The notes below the pieces were generated by a model, which made no database searches, had not been told where the DNA came from, and was given only the letters and a program-made list of their open reading frames with translations. This document shows positions 50,756 through 63,451 of a stretch of 64,000 nt of DNA, in pieces. Every line of letters begins with the position of its first letter. The first letter of the stretch is position 1. The position numbers and the translations under genes were made by a program. Origin of the DNA: Prostheceraeus crozeri (Eukaryota > Platyhelminthes > Polycladida > Euryleptidae); contig CAJQUW010001455.1 in the NCBI GenBank assembly GCA_907163375.1, forward strand, positions 51,201 to 115,200. Direction: 5' to 3'.

Positions 50756-53700
50756 CTTAACCTTTCTTTAATCAATTTCCGAATGTTTTCTTTGTCTCTT
50801 TCTGACTAATTACTTACGTGTCAATTACGTATATTGCATGAGAGGCAGCATTGTTTTCAATGCAGCTGTGATGACTGAGAATGTCAATTTTCGGGTGAAT
50901 TTCGAATTTTTCATAAAATTCGGGCAGTGGGTAGCGCGCTTAGTCCACCAACGTACCGAGATTCCGCGCTGAAGACGCTTGATGCTCGTGGTTTGATCAT
51001 GTATTTGTAGATTACACAGAATGTACATGTAATGATCTTGCAACTTAACTGTGCTAGGAGTTTGACAACTTAACTGTGCTAGGAGTTTGAAGGAATATTG
51101 TTTCTTTATCCTTCATCATCGTGAAATAATGCATTCTAGAAAGCTTGTCTTAAACTAGAACAGATTAAGTCATCAAGCTAACTCGATTTAAAATTATTGC
51201 AGTGAGTTCTTGTCAACACGAAAATAAAACACGACTCCAATTGTCAAAGCACGAGCACGAATACGAATGATAAGGTTCAACACGACACGAAACACGATCG
51301 TGTTCGTGTCACGAACGCACACCTGTAGCATGCATGAATGAACAGTAAATGACTCAACAACTGGAAGCCCGATCCCTTTAAAGTCAGGAAACTTGCAGTC
51401 ATTGTTTCTTGCCGCTTCACTGAAGGAGCCGATGAAGTGAACTTCTTTGATCATCTGGAACGTGAAAGTGCTGCTTCGCACGAAGTCATCATCATCTTAA
51501 CCGATGAGAATGCTTCTCTCACGAGACCCTCACCCGACGATGAATTACAAACAGTGACAAGCAATTCCATCGTACAGATCCTGAAACGAATGTTGATGAC
51601 CAACGATTACCACACCTATGCATATCCATCAACCGAAACATGTTGCCGAAACATGTTTTCCTCACAAGCGAATTTAACTAAATGGACATATTCACAGGGC
51701 AATCGATCACTTTCTCATCTCGTGGGGATGAGAGAACAAACTGCCTTCTTCACAAACTGACTTGTCTACAGGGGCACACAGGTAGCCAACACCGACCATC
51801 CTGCCTCGGGGATTATGGTGGTTGTGACTATTCGAAAGCGCTTGTCTGATCAAAAAACTGCTTTTTGGCAAATTGTCATTGTGAAAGTCTGCGGGTTGAT
51901 GCCGTGGGATCATCTTGCACGTTTGCCGATACACTTGTTGTTACTTCGTCGCTGGCAGCTGTTACTGTAACAGGTCTTCCAGAACGTGATCTGTTTGCAG
52001 CAAGTGATCCAAATTCCAAAAGCTTTTCTTTCCAATGAATTAATGTTGTTCACGGAGGGGCTGGCTTTGTTGCATTTTTCTGTAAATTTTCGGCGGCAGA
52101 ACTCGATGTTTCCATTTCATCTTCTCGCTGATCGAGTAATCCATTTTGTGAAAATGAACAACGGGCTCTAGGTATAGCATTGCCTCTCTGTATAAACATA
52201 ACGAATTTTTTGAATTGAAGCATCCATCAAACTGTACACTTCTACTTCATGATGTATCTGTGGAAACATCAAATAGATATCTAGATTAGTGAGCCATCAT
52301 CTGGTTTGACGATTCTTGACAATTCATTTCAAAATCATAAATATTCACCATATAGCAGTCGACAAAAAATTGTGCGATTGATTTGTTGATTGTATTTATC
52401 GATTTCGTCAAATATTCTGCCAACTATCATGACAAATAGATTGTTGATCCATATTTACATGTAAATAACTTCAGATGCCACTTCCATTTATTGAGTGATT
52501 ATATGACATTTCCATTGATATGAAAGTTGTGTTTAATTACAATGATTTATCATTAGTATTGAGTGGATGTTAATTTTGTGCTAAGGTAAATTTTGTGGTG
52601 ATGGCAGATATTCCATGTTAGTGAGTGTGAAATCATGGATTCTTAATGCGCCAGTTGATTTCTTTTCGTGATTCACTGTTTGAATATAGAATTCACGCAC
52701 TTGTAGACCTAGTATGACGTGCATTTTCTCTTCAGAACGCCGTCTACAAATGGCTATGATGCAATGCGACAAAGACTAGCCATGCTTTTGTTAGTGTTTT
52801 TCGGCAGGGACAACACTGTAAAAGTTAAAAGAAATCAAGATATCATCAAAGAAATCGTTGAAGGTGTGAGACGGTGACACAAAAGGACGATTCCTTCAGA
52901 CCTCGTACAAGTTGCTGCAAAGATAATATCCAGGAAAATCCAAATAAAACTTCCACCTCCAGCAAACCGCCTTGCGAGTCTAGCCGTCTACATAACTATT
53001 CTGCACCATTTTCACAGATCCACATAATAAAACATATTTGGGTCTGTCAGAGTCCAGGTATCATTCAATGCATGTCAATCGTTTATATGATGCAACAATT
53101 GGCGATACTGGTGACGGACGACTGCTTCTATTGTTTATCATCTCGTGCTCTCTCCGATTTTTCCATTTTACTGCCACTATCAGGGCCAGGGCCAGTCATT
53201 AAAATTTCCGTGAGACTTTCCGTCATCGCATTTCAATACAACTGCATGCGGCGAGACAGCAAAAGTTTGGAATTCATTAATTTGTGAGTTAAACGATTAT
53301 TCTCTTTATTTCAATTTTTCATCAGAAGACGATAGATAGAGTAATCGCTTGTATTGCATGTCTTTGAGAAGACGAACAGGCCCACGAGGCTCTTTTCATG
53401 GTTCATTGTCCCCTGAAGTTGGTGACGCTAACTCAGACATCCGCGCCTGACGTACATCTTCTAAAGTGGAAGTCCAGGCCAACAAAGAGCTCGACATGAC
53501 GATCTGTCTTGCACCAGAGAGACGCCGACTTGGTCATCTGCGCCTTACATGGTCCATCTCACAGGTCTCGAAGCCTCGATGCTTCGAGGGCCTGTGGGTT
53601 TTGGTGCATGGACGCTTCAGTCACCAACTTGCGTTCATTCGGTTTCAAGCGTCAGAGTTGGCGGCTTTTTGGCCTTCAGATTCACGCAGATGAGACACTG

Positions 53701-54030
53701 CGTGCACATTGAGAAATTTAATGCGGAGGTCTTGTGTTTCCAGAAATTTTGTTTGAATTTCATCATTATGTACTGTCCATTGGATTTTGCTGCGCCTTAG
53801 GCGCTTACTATACCCCACTCCAAGACAATGGATGTCTCTCACTCGCTCTCCGCTTCTTGTTTCCCCATTAATCATCAATCAGAACTGAAACCGGCCAATA
53901 CTGGGCCCAGAATAGAATCATTCCACATTCTGGACAAAATGTCGAATTCTTTACTTAGGTGATTCAGGTCATCGATTGAACTTTGCGCATTGACGCATTT
54001 TTCACAATGCAATAATCTCTATGATTCTGT
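50756..54030. other. Host DNA with no convincing gene
   Basis: Frames at 51437-51760, 52874-53287 and 53466-53800 reach 75-137 codons. They lack domains, splice context or repeat support, and the three around 53.5-53.8 kb overlap one another in different frames. A 26-bp unit is doubled at about 51041-51089. Confidence 0.45.
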
Positions 54031-54135
54031 ATTAGATAATGCATAGATTTGAGGTCATTATTTGCTATAATTACCGAGAACAGAAGGCTCCAGGTTATTA
54101 TGACAAATAATAACCGAAAAAATCTATGCATTATC
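54030..54135. repeat. Short palindrome
   Basis: AGATAATGCATAGATTT is answered by AAATCTATGCATTATCT. The middle holds TTATTTGCTATAAT and its inverted form. Likely a small MITE or hairpin of about 90-100 bp. Confidence 0.65.
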
Positions 54136-54290
54136 TGTTACAATGCATGACTTTTTTCATAGAAGTCTGGACCAGGTTAATAATTTCCAAACGGGAAAAT
54201 AATTACCTGCATCGTGGAACATATTGACCTGTGGATATAGAAAGTCTTGCAGAATCATGCATTATTGCTTCCGCAATAAAGTTTTTGCCA

Positions 54291-55994
54291 TGGATTTCTA
54301 TATAGTATAGTATATCGGGATGTGACACTTCCAATATCTACATACATTAGTAGTCCTGTTTTAATGACAGTTGATTGTTGAGTATCACGATTATACATAC
54401 TTTGTCAAAGTGACTTTCAAATGTATTGTCGATGGTTGTAGCACAAATTGTAGAACCAAAATAGAAAACAAGATCATACTATTTCATTTCATTGTTTCCA
54501 AAAAGACGCTGAAAGGTTCGGGAAAATATTGGCTGCAAAATATTCGAGAATTGAAGAGGGAATTTGGAATCACATTATATCAAGAACATCTACTCGCACA
54601 CCTACTGCATGAATGTTTCTTTATATCATTCCACGAGCTTTACTTATGGTTTTGATAGAGGATAGATTGTGCATTAAGCAAGTGACTGAAAGTGTAGAGT
54701 TTTCGGAGCCATCCATTTCAATCGTTCTTAACAAACAGCTTTCTATAAATCGATCGCTTATTTCAAGAAAAATACATGAGAATTTGCTAGACGATTTCTG
54801 CACCTTTCGAATACACACTTGGACGGATAGCCTATACATCCAGATTTCCATATTGATATGTAATTTTTCATACAACAATTGACGAATCATTTCAGTACAG
54901 AAAATTGAAATGGATGTCCAATTTCAAATCATCGCGATGAAAGTTCTTGCCAACAAATGCAAAGAGATTTTTCGAAAACCTTGTATTAGTTCTTGTGGAC
55001 AAGATTTTTTCGGGATTTCTTTATGCGGATTTTCAATAAATTCCATACTTTTATGGTCATGTCCATCAGACAATTTGTTAGTACAATCAAACCATCGCGA
55101 GAAAATACAGCAAATAATCCTGTTCATCTACGCTAAGGCAGTGTCGGACGAGGTCTCTTCTCACTTGATTTGAATCAAATAACACGAAGGACTACAATAT
55201 TTAATGATGACTTTTCTGACTAAATCCATCTAGGCTTTACATATAATGCCTTTCTTCTTAAGTCCGAGTTTGTGGGTTCAGGTATGGTTGAAAAAAATCT
55301 CGAGAAAATCCAAATTAATTGATTCTGAGCGATCAGCAGCAGCGTTCAAACCTTTGGGACACTTCAGAATGCTTAGAAAGGAAATCATTTTGCTCCTTCT
55401 GGATCAGATACATCCTTTACAGATATCAATTTTTTTCCACATGAAGACTGTCGATACCAGCTGAAACGGCACTCGAATGAATTTGTCCGAAGAGGACATA
55501 CTTAGAAACCACATAAAGATATGAAACACTAATTACACTCGAAGGGTTTTGGTGGACTGGATCATGTCGCAAAATGACTCTCTACTCAGGCTAAGAGATT
55601 TGGAAACCACACAAGCTTCTAGCATGACAACAAGGAAACGTTCCAGATAATCAAGTTTACAATTCTGAATTAATTTTATAGGATCGGAATGCTCACTTCG
55701 TTTGTGAAGTCCTATCGTTATTTTTTTTCATTAATCACGTTAATAAAACAACGGAAAATTTGGAACTCTATCGACTTCAGCGTCTTTTGGGAAACAATGA
55801 AATGAAATAGTATGATCTTGTTTTCTATTTTGGTTTTACAATTTGTTCTACAACCATCTACAACACATTTGAAAGTCACTTTGACAAAGTATAATCGTGA
55901 TACTCAACAATCAACTGTCATTAAAACAGGACTACTAATGTATGTAGATATCGGCAGTGTCTCATCCCGATATACTATACTATATAGAAACCCA
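54291..55994. mobile_element. 1.7-kb foldback element with THAP-like motif in its arms
   Basis: Inverted arms 54291-54510 and 55784-55994. The outer ends are TGG(A/G)TTTCTATATAGTATAG. Reading inward, both arms encode FKC(I/V)VDGC, then TN..TKIENKIILFHFIVS and KTLK. The CxxxxC...LFHF order resembles the start of a THAP zinc finger, the DNA-binding domain of P-element-like transposases. The interior (54520-55780) has frames up to 94 codons; one continues the left arm with GSGKYWLQNIRELKREFG. Element-type and THAP assignment are tentative; the inverted arms are certain. Confidence 0.6.
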
Positions 55995-57120
55995 TGTTCA
56001 TGCTCTCCAAAGAGTGCATAAACTTCAAGGAGTGCAATAAACAGTCCTAAGTGTACTCCTTCATTGAAATACATTGGCACATAGAAAGTTTTCATCCTCT
56101 AAGACTGTAAATTCTACATGGACATCTCAAGGAATCCCGTTGATATCTGCAATTCCATAACATGTAGAGGTAGATTTTTGAGAGCCACAAAATTCTGATG
56201 GTCACAGATTCTGAGGATCTTGTGAAATATATCCATCTTACTTCCTTTATTCTCGATCAACAAATTATGGCCTCGCCCTTCGGGCTCATTACATCTATTA
56301 TGCCCCATACGACATCTCGGGCTAAGCAAATTACTTCAGGCCTACTAGCTCTATTAGCAGAGTAGCAAATTACTTTGATGAACAATCAATATGTATAAAC
56401 AAATGACGTGCCATCAGGGACGTAGGCAGGGAAGCGGTTGACCTACGGAAAGTATAGGCATAGGTGACGATGCTGGGCGTTAGGGCCTCCTCCCCCGCCA
56501 TTTAAAAATGCTTAATAGGAAATGTTTTTGACCATCCCAGAATTTCATTCAATCCTTTTACATATGCTCCGTAATCCATAGGCCCTGCTAAACTGCATGG
56601 GAGATTTGTGTGCAACACTTCCTCAAAAATGGAAGTGATGAGTGGATTCATTTGATTTCATGATGATGAATCTATGTGGGGGCAAAGGTGGTTGTCATCC
56701 TTGCTCAAATTTTAATGGCTTTCCGAAACTGGCAGCGCTCCTCACAAATATAGATTGAGGATGACTTATTTACTTCAGGACTGACAGTCGTAGAACAGAA
56801 TCATGACACCCATATAATCAGAGATGACACTACAGAAATGGGCGCGCCTCTTCACATCTGAACTTGCGAGATGCAAGAACTACATGTATAGGATATGCAG
56901 AGGGTACCCTTTTCATATCTGAAATATACCTGAAATCGTGAATAAAAGTCTTCTTCAATCTTCTTCTAAGCTAACGTTATGCAAAGGATATTAAAGGAGT
57001 TGCTGGGCACCCCTTCCATATCTAAATTAACACCATATAGAGAGGAGATACTGACCACCTACCAGCTGAACAAATTATGGGGTATCTAAAATTCAAGTGG
57101 TAGCTCAATTCACATAGGAG
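55995..57120. other. Host DNA, no feature
   Basis: No supported gene. GGGACGTAGGCAGGG near 56420 and a C/T-rich stretch near 56490 resemble fragments of old repeats. Confidence 0.4.
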
Positions 57121-59848
57121 CCAATGGCTCGTTTATTCTGGCTGGTCAAGTGCTGGAGTCGATCTCGTCGATCTGATTCTGTCCGGCATTTTTGCGTCGT
57201 TCTAAGTGTATATCGTCTCGATTCATCTGGTTCTTTGCATCAGTCCGCTTGTCTTCGCCGTCAGTGCTATTCTGGAATTGGATTAATACCTTCTGTCACC
57301 GTTAGCCCATATTTCCTGATTTTCGGCAATTTCTGATTGTTGAAGACAGTGATTAGTGTTCTGTGCCTTTGTCTGTGGTTGGGGTGGTGAGATTTCGCTG
57401 CGCTATAGTGCGGCAGCTCTCGATCGATAAAATTCCAATTCTATGAAATACATTGTGCAACGACTGCTTTACTTGTCAAGTTTAGTTTCAATTGTCAAGT
57501 GCGCAAGGTCTCGGGTTCTGAACTGGTGTGCATTTTATCTTTTTTGAAGTTTTCCTGAATTTTCGATAGCTATGCCAACTTCCAAGCGTTCAACACGATC
57601 AGGTTCTTCGTCAGCGGCTGCCAGCACGTGTGGTTTTCAGTAAATCAAAAGATTAATCGCGGAATTCAGAGACTCTGTAATTTCAACTATACGAAAGGAT
57701 TTGACTGAAGTCAAAGATATATTATCCTCTTTCAGCGGTCGCATTGAGGCATCGAAGAAGGCTTCAAAATCGCTTACTCATATTTTCATAAAAATTGCAA
57801 TGAGGTGGATGTGCTGAAGGATAGCTAAGAGCCCCTTAAGAAACGATGGAACACTATATGTCGGAGTTTCGTAGCAGGATGGCTAAAGGGAACAATATCA
57901 TCCTTAAAGTACTCTCTGAGAAGAGTGATGATACAGTTGATGAAGATGTTGTGGTGCATAAAGGAGCTATGATGACCATAACTAATGTGACAAATTTTCG
58001 TACTCAGATTTTATAAGTGATGTGTGTTTTCGATCCTTCTATTCAATGCGAGATCGATAGTTGGGAAGTTGATTTATGTGTCACAATTAGTCATCTCAAA
58101 CCTGATGTGATCAGGGTGACAGAAACATGGTTAACCGAAGATCACAGTAGTGATCTACTTCATTTTCCTCGCTATAAATTGTTCCGTTCAGACAGACAGA
58201 AGGATTCGTCATGGTGGCGGCGTTTGGACGTGGGTTCATGAGCGATTAAGGCCCTCTAGACTTGTTCTCTCCGACAACTCCTGTGCCTACTTTGAGTATT
58301 TGTTTATTGACTTACATGTTGGCCCTCGATACTTGATATGTTGCAACATCTATACCAAGTCTATGCAAAAACGAGCATGATGCAACAGTGAATCTTCTAA
58401 CTGACATTTTCGATGACAATTTGAACAAAGATGTTAATGCTAACTTTATTGTGGGAGGTGACTTTAATGACTTTCCTGATCCTTCTTGCGCGAGCAGTTT
58501 AATTTGACTAATAAAGTCAATTCACCAACCAGCCTGAACTCAATTTTAGACAAGATTTGGGTTGACGAAGTCTTATGTCAAATTTACGAAGATTGCGCCG
58601 TCGTCGGACCTCCGATTAAGAACTCCAACCACAACACTATTCGTCTACAGCTATTAGTGACCCATTACGCCAAAATGAAAAATGTTTGGTGCGATTATGA
58701 CAATCGGTTGGAAGTGATGAATTTTGATAATCAGCAAGATTTTCTGACTGTTGACGAAATGGTTACTGCGTTTTATGACCAACTGCACTTCTATTCGTCA
58801 CCTTTTCCATGTGAACTCATCAAGTTTTCAGACAGAGAGAAGCCTTGGATAACACCGGTCCTCAAGTAATTAATCAATTGGAGATGGCAAGCATTTAGAG
58901 ACGAAGACTTGCAGCAATATAATCAATAGAAATCAAAAAGATTGAAATTTCGAAGGCGAAGATTGTGTGGGTTGAAAAACAACGTCAAACCACGAAGGTA
59001 GCGTGGAATGTTGTCAATGGAATAAATGGAAAACGCACCAAGACTCCTCTTTTTCACCTGGTATCTCGCTACTCCACAAATGATGACCTTATTCAAGATC
59101 TTACGGAAGAATTTGTTAGCAACTTCAACTTTGAAGAAGATGCTAAGCTCCGTCCTCTCGATGACATAGATTGGGATTTCTTCATCTCGAGTAAAGAAGT
59201 GCATAGAACACTCATAAAATTGAACCCAAGGAAATCAATTGGGCCTGACATCATTCCGACTAAATTATTGATGGTTGGCTCTTCACCTTTGTGCAAACCT
59301 TTGAGTGAAAAATTTAATCGGTCAATTCAAGAAATGCAATTTCCTTCAATATTCAAGTTTGTTCATGTCAGTCCTGTTTCCAAGTAGCCCATGCCCAAGA
59401 TTCAAGATTTTCGTCCTATCTCGATTTTGCCAGTCATCGCTAAAGTTTTTGAGAGCTTGATTCTGACAGAATGAAAGACGAACTGATGAGGTGTTACAGT
59501 CCAAAGCAACATGCCTACAAACCTGTTGGCTCCTCTGTCAGTGCTCTGGTGAATGTTCATGACGAAATAACACGACGTCTTGGTCAAAAAGAAGCTCTAG
59601 CAGTTCGCGTCTTGTCTCTCAATCTTTCAAAGGTATTTGATGGGTTGCTGGGTAACTGCTCAACTATCTTGACATCAAAGGACGTGATCATGGTTTTCTA
59701 GAATGGCTGCATTCTTACCTCTCGAACCGCCAATTTCAAGTCAAGACGATAAATACATATGGTCAGATTGTGAATGCGCCATCAGGGGTGCCACAGGGAT
59801 CCGTCTTGGGCCCTTTTAATTTTGCAGCCTATATGGGATCGATTGAGT
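57120..59848 (+). mobile_element. CR1/Jockey-type LINE, 5' part: ORF1 trace, endonuclease, start of reverse transcriptase
   Basis: 57571 onward shows an ORF1-like start (MPTSKRSTRSGSSS) and a coiled-coil trace in a shifted frame. The endonuclease follows: LKPDVIRVTETWLTEDHSSD near 58100, GGDFNDFPDPSC near 58455, and SNHNTIRL near 58630. The reverse transcriptase begins with RKSIGPDIIPTKLL, DFRPISILPVIAK, VLSLNLSKVFDG, SGVPQGSVLGPFNF. Multiple stops and frameshifts make it dead. Coding is interrupted at 59848 by the piggyBac and resumes at 62289. Confidence 0.8.
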
Positions 59849-60069
59849 TTAGCACTAGAAAGACCGTTGGGTCAATTGACCCAGAAATGATAATATTTGA
59901 ATCCGTACACCTCTAAAAATTTGCAGTAGTTGACTTATCTCCCTCGACTTTTCCTAAAACTGTAATGTGTTGAATATAAGCATAAAATAAATTTCACGGA
60001 TTTGTTAGTTTCGATTTCTATTACCAATTATGCATGAAAGACCGTTGGGTCAATTGACCCACTTCATTC

Positions 60070-60312
60070 CTACACTCTAACGAAGCCATGCCTGGGCGTT
60101 CATTCACTGGTCGTGCATGCGCTTTTTGTTACAGTCAATGAACAATGCGCCTACACTCTAACGAAGCCACGCCTGGGCGTTCATTCACTGGTCGTGCACG
60201 CGCTTTTTGTTACAGTCAATGAACAATGCGCCTACACTCTAACGAAGCCACGCCTGGGCGTTCATTCACTGGTCGTGCACGCGCTTTTTGTTACAGTCAA
60301 TGAACAATGAGT
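60070..60312 (+). repeat. 81-bp tandem repeat, three copies
   Basis: Each copy starts CTACACTCTAACGAAGCCA, at 60070, 60151 and 60232. It lies in the 5' untranslated region of the piggyBac. The length is a multiple of three, which gives an artificial repeated ORF. Confidence 0.9.
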
Positions 60313-60439
60313 CAGCACTCCATACTTTCTTGCTCAATGATATTGAAGGTGACATTATTGATTGGCTATTTTCGTGAACGGAGTGTGGAGTAGCGTTCAC
60401 TGCTATCGGAGGAAGTGTCAATGTTCATTTTCTGTCAGG

Positions 60440-62127
60440 ATGGCTGCACGATTACGGCGCACGGCAGCTGAAATCGCGCAACTGCTTATAGCTAATGTGG
60501 ATTCCGACGAGAGTGGAAGTGACGATGAAACTGAAAATGGACTTGCCTACGATCCATCTCCTGCAGTGAGCGATGAAGAGGAAAGTTACTGACGAAAGTG
60601 AAGACCCTATTGAAAGAGAAAGCGTCAGAAGAAGTGCTGAAGCGAGAGAAATGCAGTTTACATCCTCTGATGGAACTGATTGGACTCGGGTGGATATTGG
60701 AAGCGTCACTGACAGAGGAAGAGCACCGGCACGAAACATTATACGACAAAGACCTGGTGCAACTCGTTTCATTTTGAACAGAGTTGATAACGAAGAAGAT
60801 ATTTTTATCGAACTTCTTGGTCATGACAGCATTCTTCGAATCCTTGACTTCACTAGAGCTGAAGCAAACCGACAAGGAAATCATGAGTTTGAAATTTCTG
60901 AAAACGATTTGTTCGCCTTCTTCGGACTGTGCAGAATTAGAGGCGTTTCTACAAGGGAAGAACGAGCCGCTATCATCATTCTGGAGTCAAGAATTTGGAA
61001 TAAATGTGTTCAAGGAGACAATGAGCAGAAATCGATTCAAGGACATAAAACGCTATATACGCTTTGATGATAAAACAACCAGGTCAGAAAGAAGAGAAGC
61101 CAACAAGTTTGCAGCAATTCAAGAGCTATGGGAATCAGCAATGAAAAGGTGCGGTGATGCTTTTTTTCCTGGACAACACACAACTGTCGATGAACAGCTA
61201 TTCCCCTGCAAGTGTCGGTGCCCTTTTCTTGCAATATATTAGCGCAAAACCGATAAGTTTGGAATCAAATTTTGGTTCATTTGCGATGTTGATAGCAAGT
61301 ATGTTTTGAACGCGGTTCCTTACACAGGGAAGGATGAACAACGTGATCCACGCGTTTTCTGTTCCTGAATCAGTTGTCATGAACTTGACCAAGGCTTACA
61401 CCAACAGTGGCATTTCAGTGACGACTGATAACTTTTTCACCTCCAGCTCCTTGGCCAAAAATCTTTCTCAGAGGAACATAACTCTGTTGGGAACGATTCG
61501 ACAAAATAGACGTGAAATTCCAAGGGAAGTTGCACAGTGCCTTGCTTCAAAGCATATTCCGGTTCACTCATCTGCATTCTTCAAGTCTGAAAACCAAATG
61601 CTTGCGGTTACAAAGTCAAAACAACCAAAACTGTGCTGGTTTTATCAACTGAGCACAGATCCGCGAAAGTCGATGAGAACCATCCAAAGAAAAAACCGGA
61701 AATTATCACGAAATACAACAACACGAAAATACGGCGTTGACATTTCCGACCAATGTTGAGGTTGTATTCTACAAAGTGCGCATCAAGGCGATGGCCGCTT
61801 GCGGTTTTCTTCAACCTTTTGGACATCTTATGCCTCAATTCGTGGATCTTGGCGAAGGAAATGAACATGAGAAGTGCAAGAACACGCAGAGAATTTTTGT
61901 TACACATCGGAAAGTTGTTCTGCAGCAAGGCACCGTCCCGAAAGCGTCCACCTCATTTCAATATTTCTACACTTCGTTCTCAAGCCCTGCAGAGCGGATC
62001 ATCTGAAGAACGGACGAGATGTCAAACGTGCAAGTCCAATAAGACAAAGGTAACATGCTGCTCCTGTCACAAGTTTGTTTGTGGCAAGTGTTCCTCTCCC
62101 CTGTGCAATTCGTGCAGTTCCTCTTAG
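60440..62127 (+). pseudogene. piggyBac transposase, frameshifted
   Basis: The acidic N-terminus (MAARLRRTAAEIAQLL; SDESGSDDE) is followed, in successive frames, by ENDLFAFFGLCRIRGVSTRE, SRNRFKDIKRYIRFDD, TTVDEQLFPCKCRCPF (first Asp), VTTDNFFTSSSLAKNL (second Asp), TRKYGVDISDQC (third Asp) and a Cys-rich tail CQTCKSNKTKVTCCSCHKFV/CGKCSSPLCNSC. About five changes of frame or stops (near 60590, 60960, 61240, 61340 and 61755) show that it is no longer functional. The domain order is complete for the family (DDE/D plus C-terminal zinc-binding domain). Confidence 0.85.
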
Positions 62128-62288
62128 ACAGTCAGATGAGAGAGAATTCTTATCTCAACACTTTCAGCTTTTGTTATTACATATTTCAATAAAAATTGTT
62201 CACCGACATTATGTATTTTTTTTTGTTGTGGGTCAATTGACCCAACGGTCCTTAATGGTTAAAAAATTTTTGGTCTTTCTAGTGTTAG

Positions 62289-62830
62289 AGAACTTGAGTG
62301 CTCTGTTTATCCAGTCAGTTACGCTGATGGCTTAACGCTTATTGAAGCTGTATATGGCAGTGACATGATTCCTTTCAAATGCGTCGAATGTTCGTTATCA
62401 ATCCGATTTCACCACCGTCGACTCTGAGTATTCTTGGCGTTATTTTCTCGAATTCTTTGTGGTGGTCCTTGTACTTTTCTAGCATCTTAGCTCGTGCGTC
62501 TAGCCGAATTCATATTATTCGCTCATTGAAGAGCATTGTTTCACCTAAGGAACTTTCAGTGATCCATCATGCCATTACAACATCGTTATTTTTATATGCA
62601 GCTCCTGTCTATGAACATATTCCTGCCTACCTACTGCAGAAGGCTGAACGTTTTCATAGAAGGGCTCACCAATTGATCTGTGGCAATGGATGATCATGTA
62701 GCTGCTTTCCATCAATTGAAGAGCGGTTCAAAGAGGCGGGATTGAAGTTCCTCAGATGCTGCAAAAATGACTTGCATCCCATGAAACGCATTTTACCTTG
62801 TCACCTTCCTCGGTCAGGCCTTTTTGCATT
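62289..62830 (+). mobile_element. CR1/Jockey-type LINE, 3' part
   Basis: Resumes the reverse transcriptase interrupted by the piggyBac. VSYADGLTLIEA carries YADG instead of YADD. Then come LSILGVIFSNSLWW, RSLKSIVSPKELSVIHHAIT, and FHRRAHQLICGNG near 62690. A further frame gives NDLHPMKRILPCHLPRSG near 62770-62815. The frame is broken more than once. No poly(A) tail is visible. Confidence 0.75.
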
Positions 62831-63101
62831 CCATTTTGCTCTACAACGATAGGCTTCTATTCTTTTTTTCGTGGTTTTGCAAACAATATAGCAGCAGAAG
62901 TAGAAGTAGAAATGTTTTAATTTCAAACACTGAAAATCATAGTGGCAGGCAAAATTTGTGCATACAAGATGTTCACCACGAAGTTCGATGAAATACACAA
63001 AAAAGTGTCTAAAAGGAAAGAATCAGGGTCATGATGAAAGTAAGCAAAAGGTGACAAAAAATACAAAACATTGATGGGAGCAGGAGTGGTCATCTGTTTA
63101 T
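62831..63101. other. Spacer, no feature
   Basis: AT-rich sequence between two LINE remnants; no supported gene. Confidence 0.45.
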
Positions 63102-63440
63102 TCAAACGGTAGTCTGAGGGACGAAGGAGTTGTGGAATCTAGACGTTGAGATTTGAAGTTGTGGACGTCGATTTGATCGATGGGATCTTGGTGGCAGTAT
63201 ATCCGGGAGAATATGGCCCTTATGCCTTGCAGCAGTTTGGAAAAGCTTGAGTGCAGCTTTGCGTCTGCGATCTTGCAAATCTGTGACCATCCCACAGATA
63301 CAGGTACTGGTATCATAAATGCCGCATATTGCTCTGTGACATCGACGTTGCACTTTATTGAGATCTTGCTGGATTCCGGAAGGAAGCGTACAAAGGATGG
63401 CGAGGCACATTCAAGAGGGGAGCGTATTGTGGAGTAGTAA
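63102..63440 (-). pseudogene. 3' end of another LINE reverse transcriptase
   Basis: The minus frame reads LNKVQRRCHRAICGIYDTST, then DLQDRRRKAALKLFQTAARH and SRFHNSFVPQTTVW. This is the typical C-terminal thumb and tail of non-LTR retrotransposon ORF2 (xxxQRRxxRxI...LxxRR...F.....FVPxT...). Only about 110 codons remain; a neighbouring frame covers the same bases and is a shadow. Confidence 0.7.
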
Positions 63441-63451
63441 ACAGTACACAA

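Larger units (their letters stand above)
59853..62284 (+). mobile_element. piggyBac element, 2.4 kb, flanked by TTAG
   Basis: Ends CACTAGAAAGACC and GGTCTTTCTAGTG. TTAG lies directly outside at 59849-59852 and 62285-62288. Removing the insert restores the LINE. piggyBac elements are known for TTAA targets, so TTAG on both sides is unusual. Subterminal copies of GACCGTTGGGTCAATTGACC occur at 59863, 60042 and, reversed, near 62230. An 81-bp unit is repeated three times at 60070-60312. Confidence 0.9.

Noticed and set aside
51437-51760. 107-codon ORF
   Set aside because: It reads somewhat protein-like, but I see no splice signals, homologous motif or neighbouring exons to support it.
53466-53800. 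Three overlapping ORFs
   Set aside because: They cover the same bases in three frames, none with a motif, and no splice or promoter support.
60113-60310. 65-residue repetitive ORF
   Set aside because: It is produced by three 81-bp repeats in the piggyBac leader.
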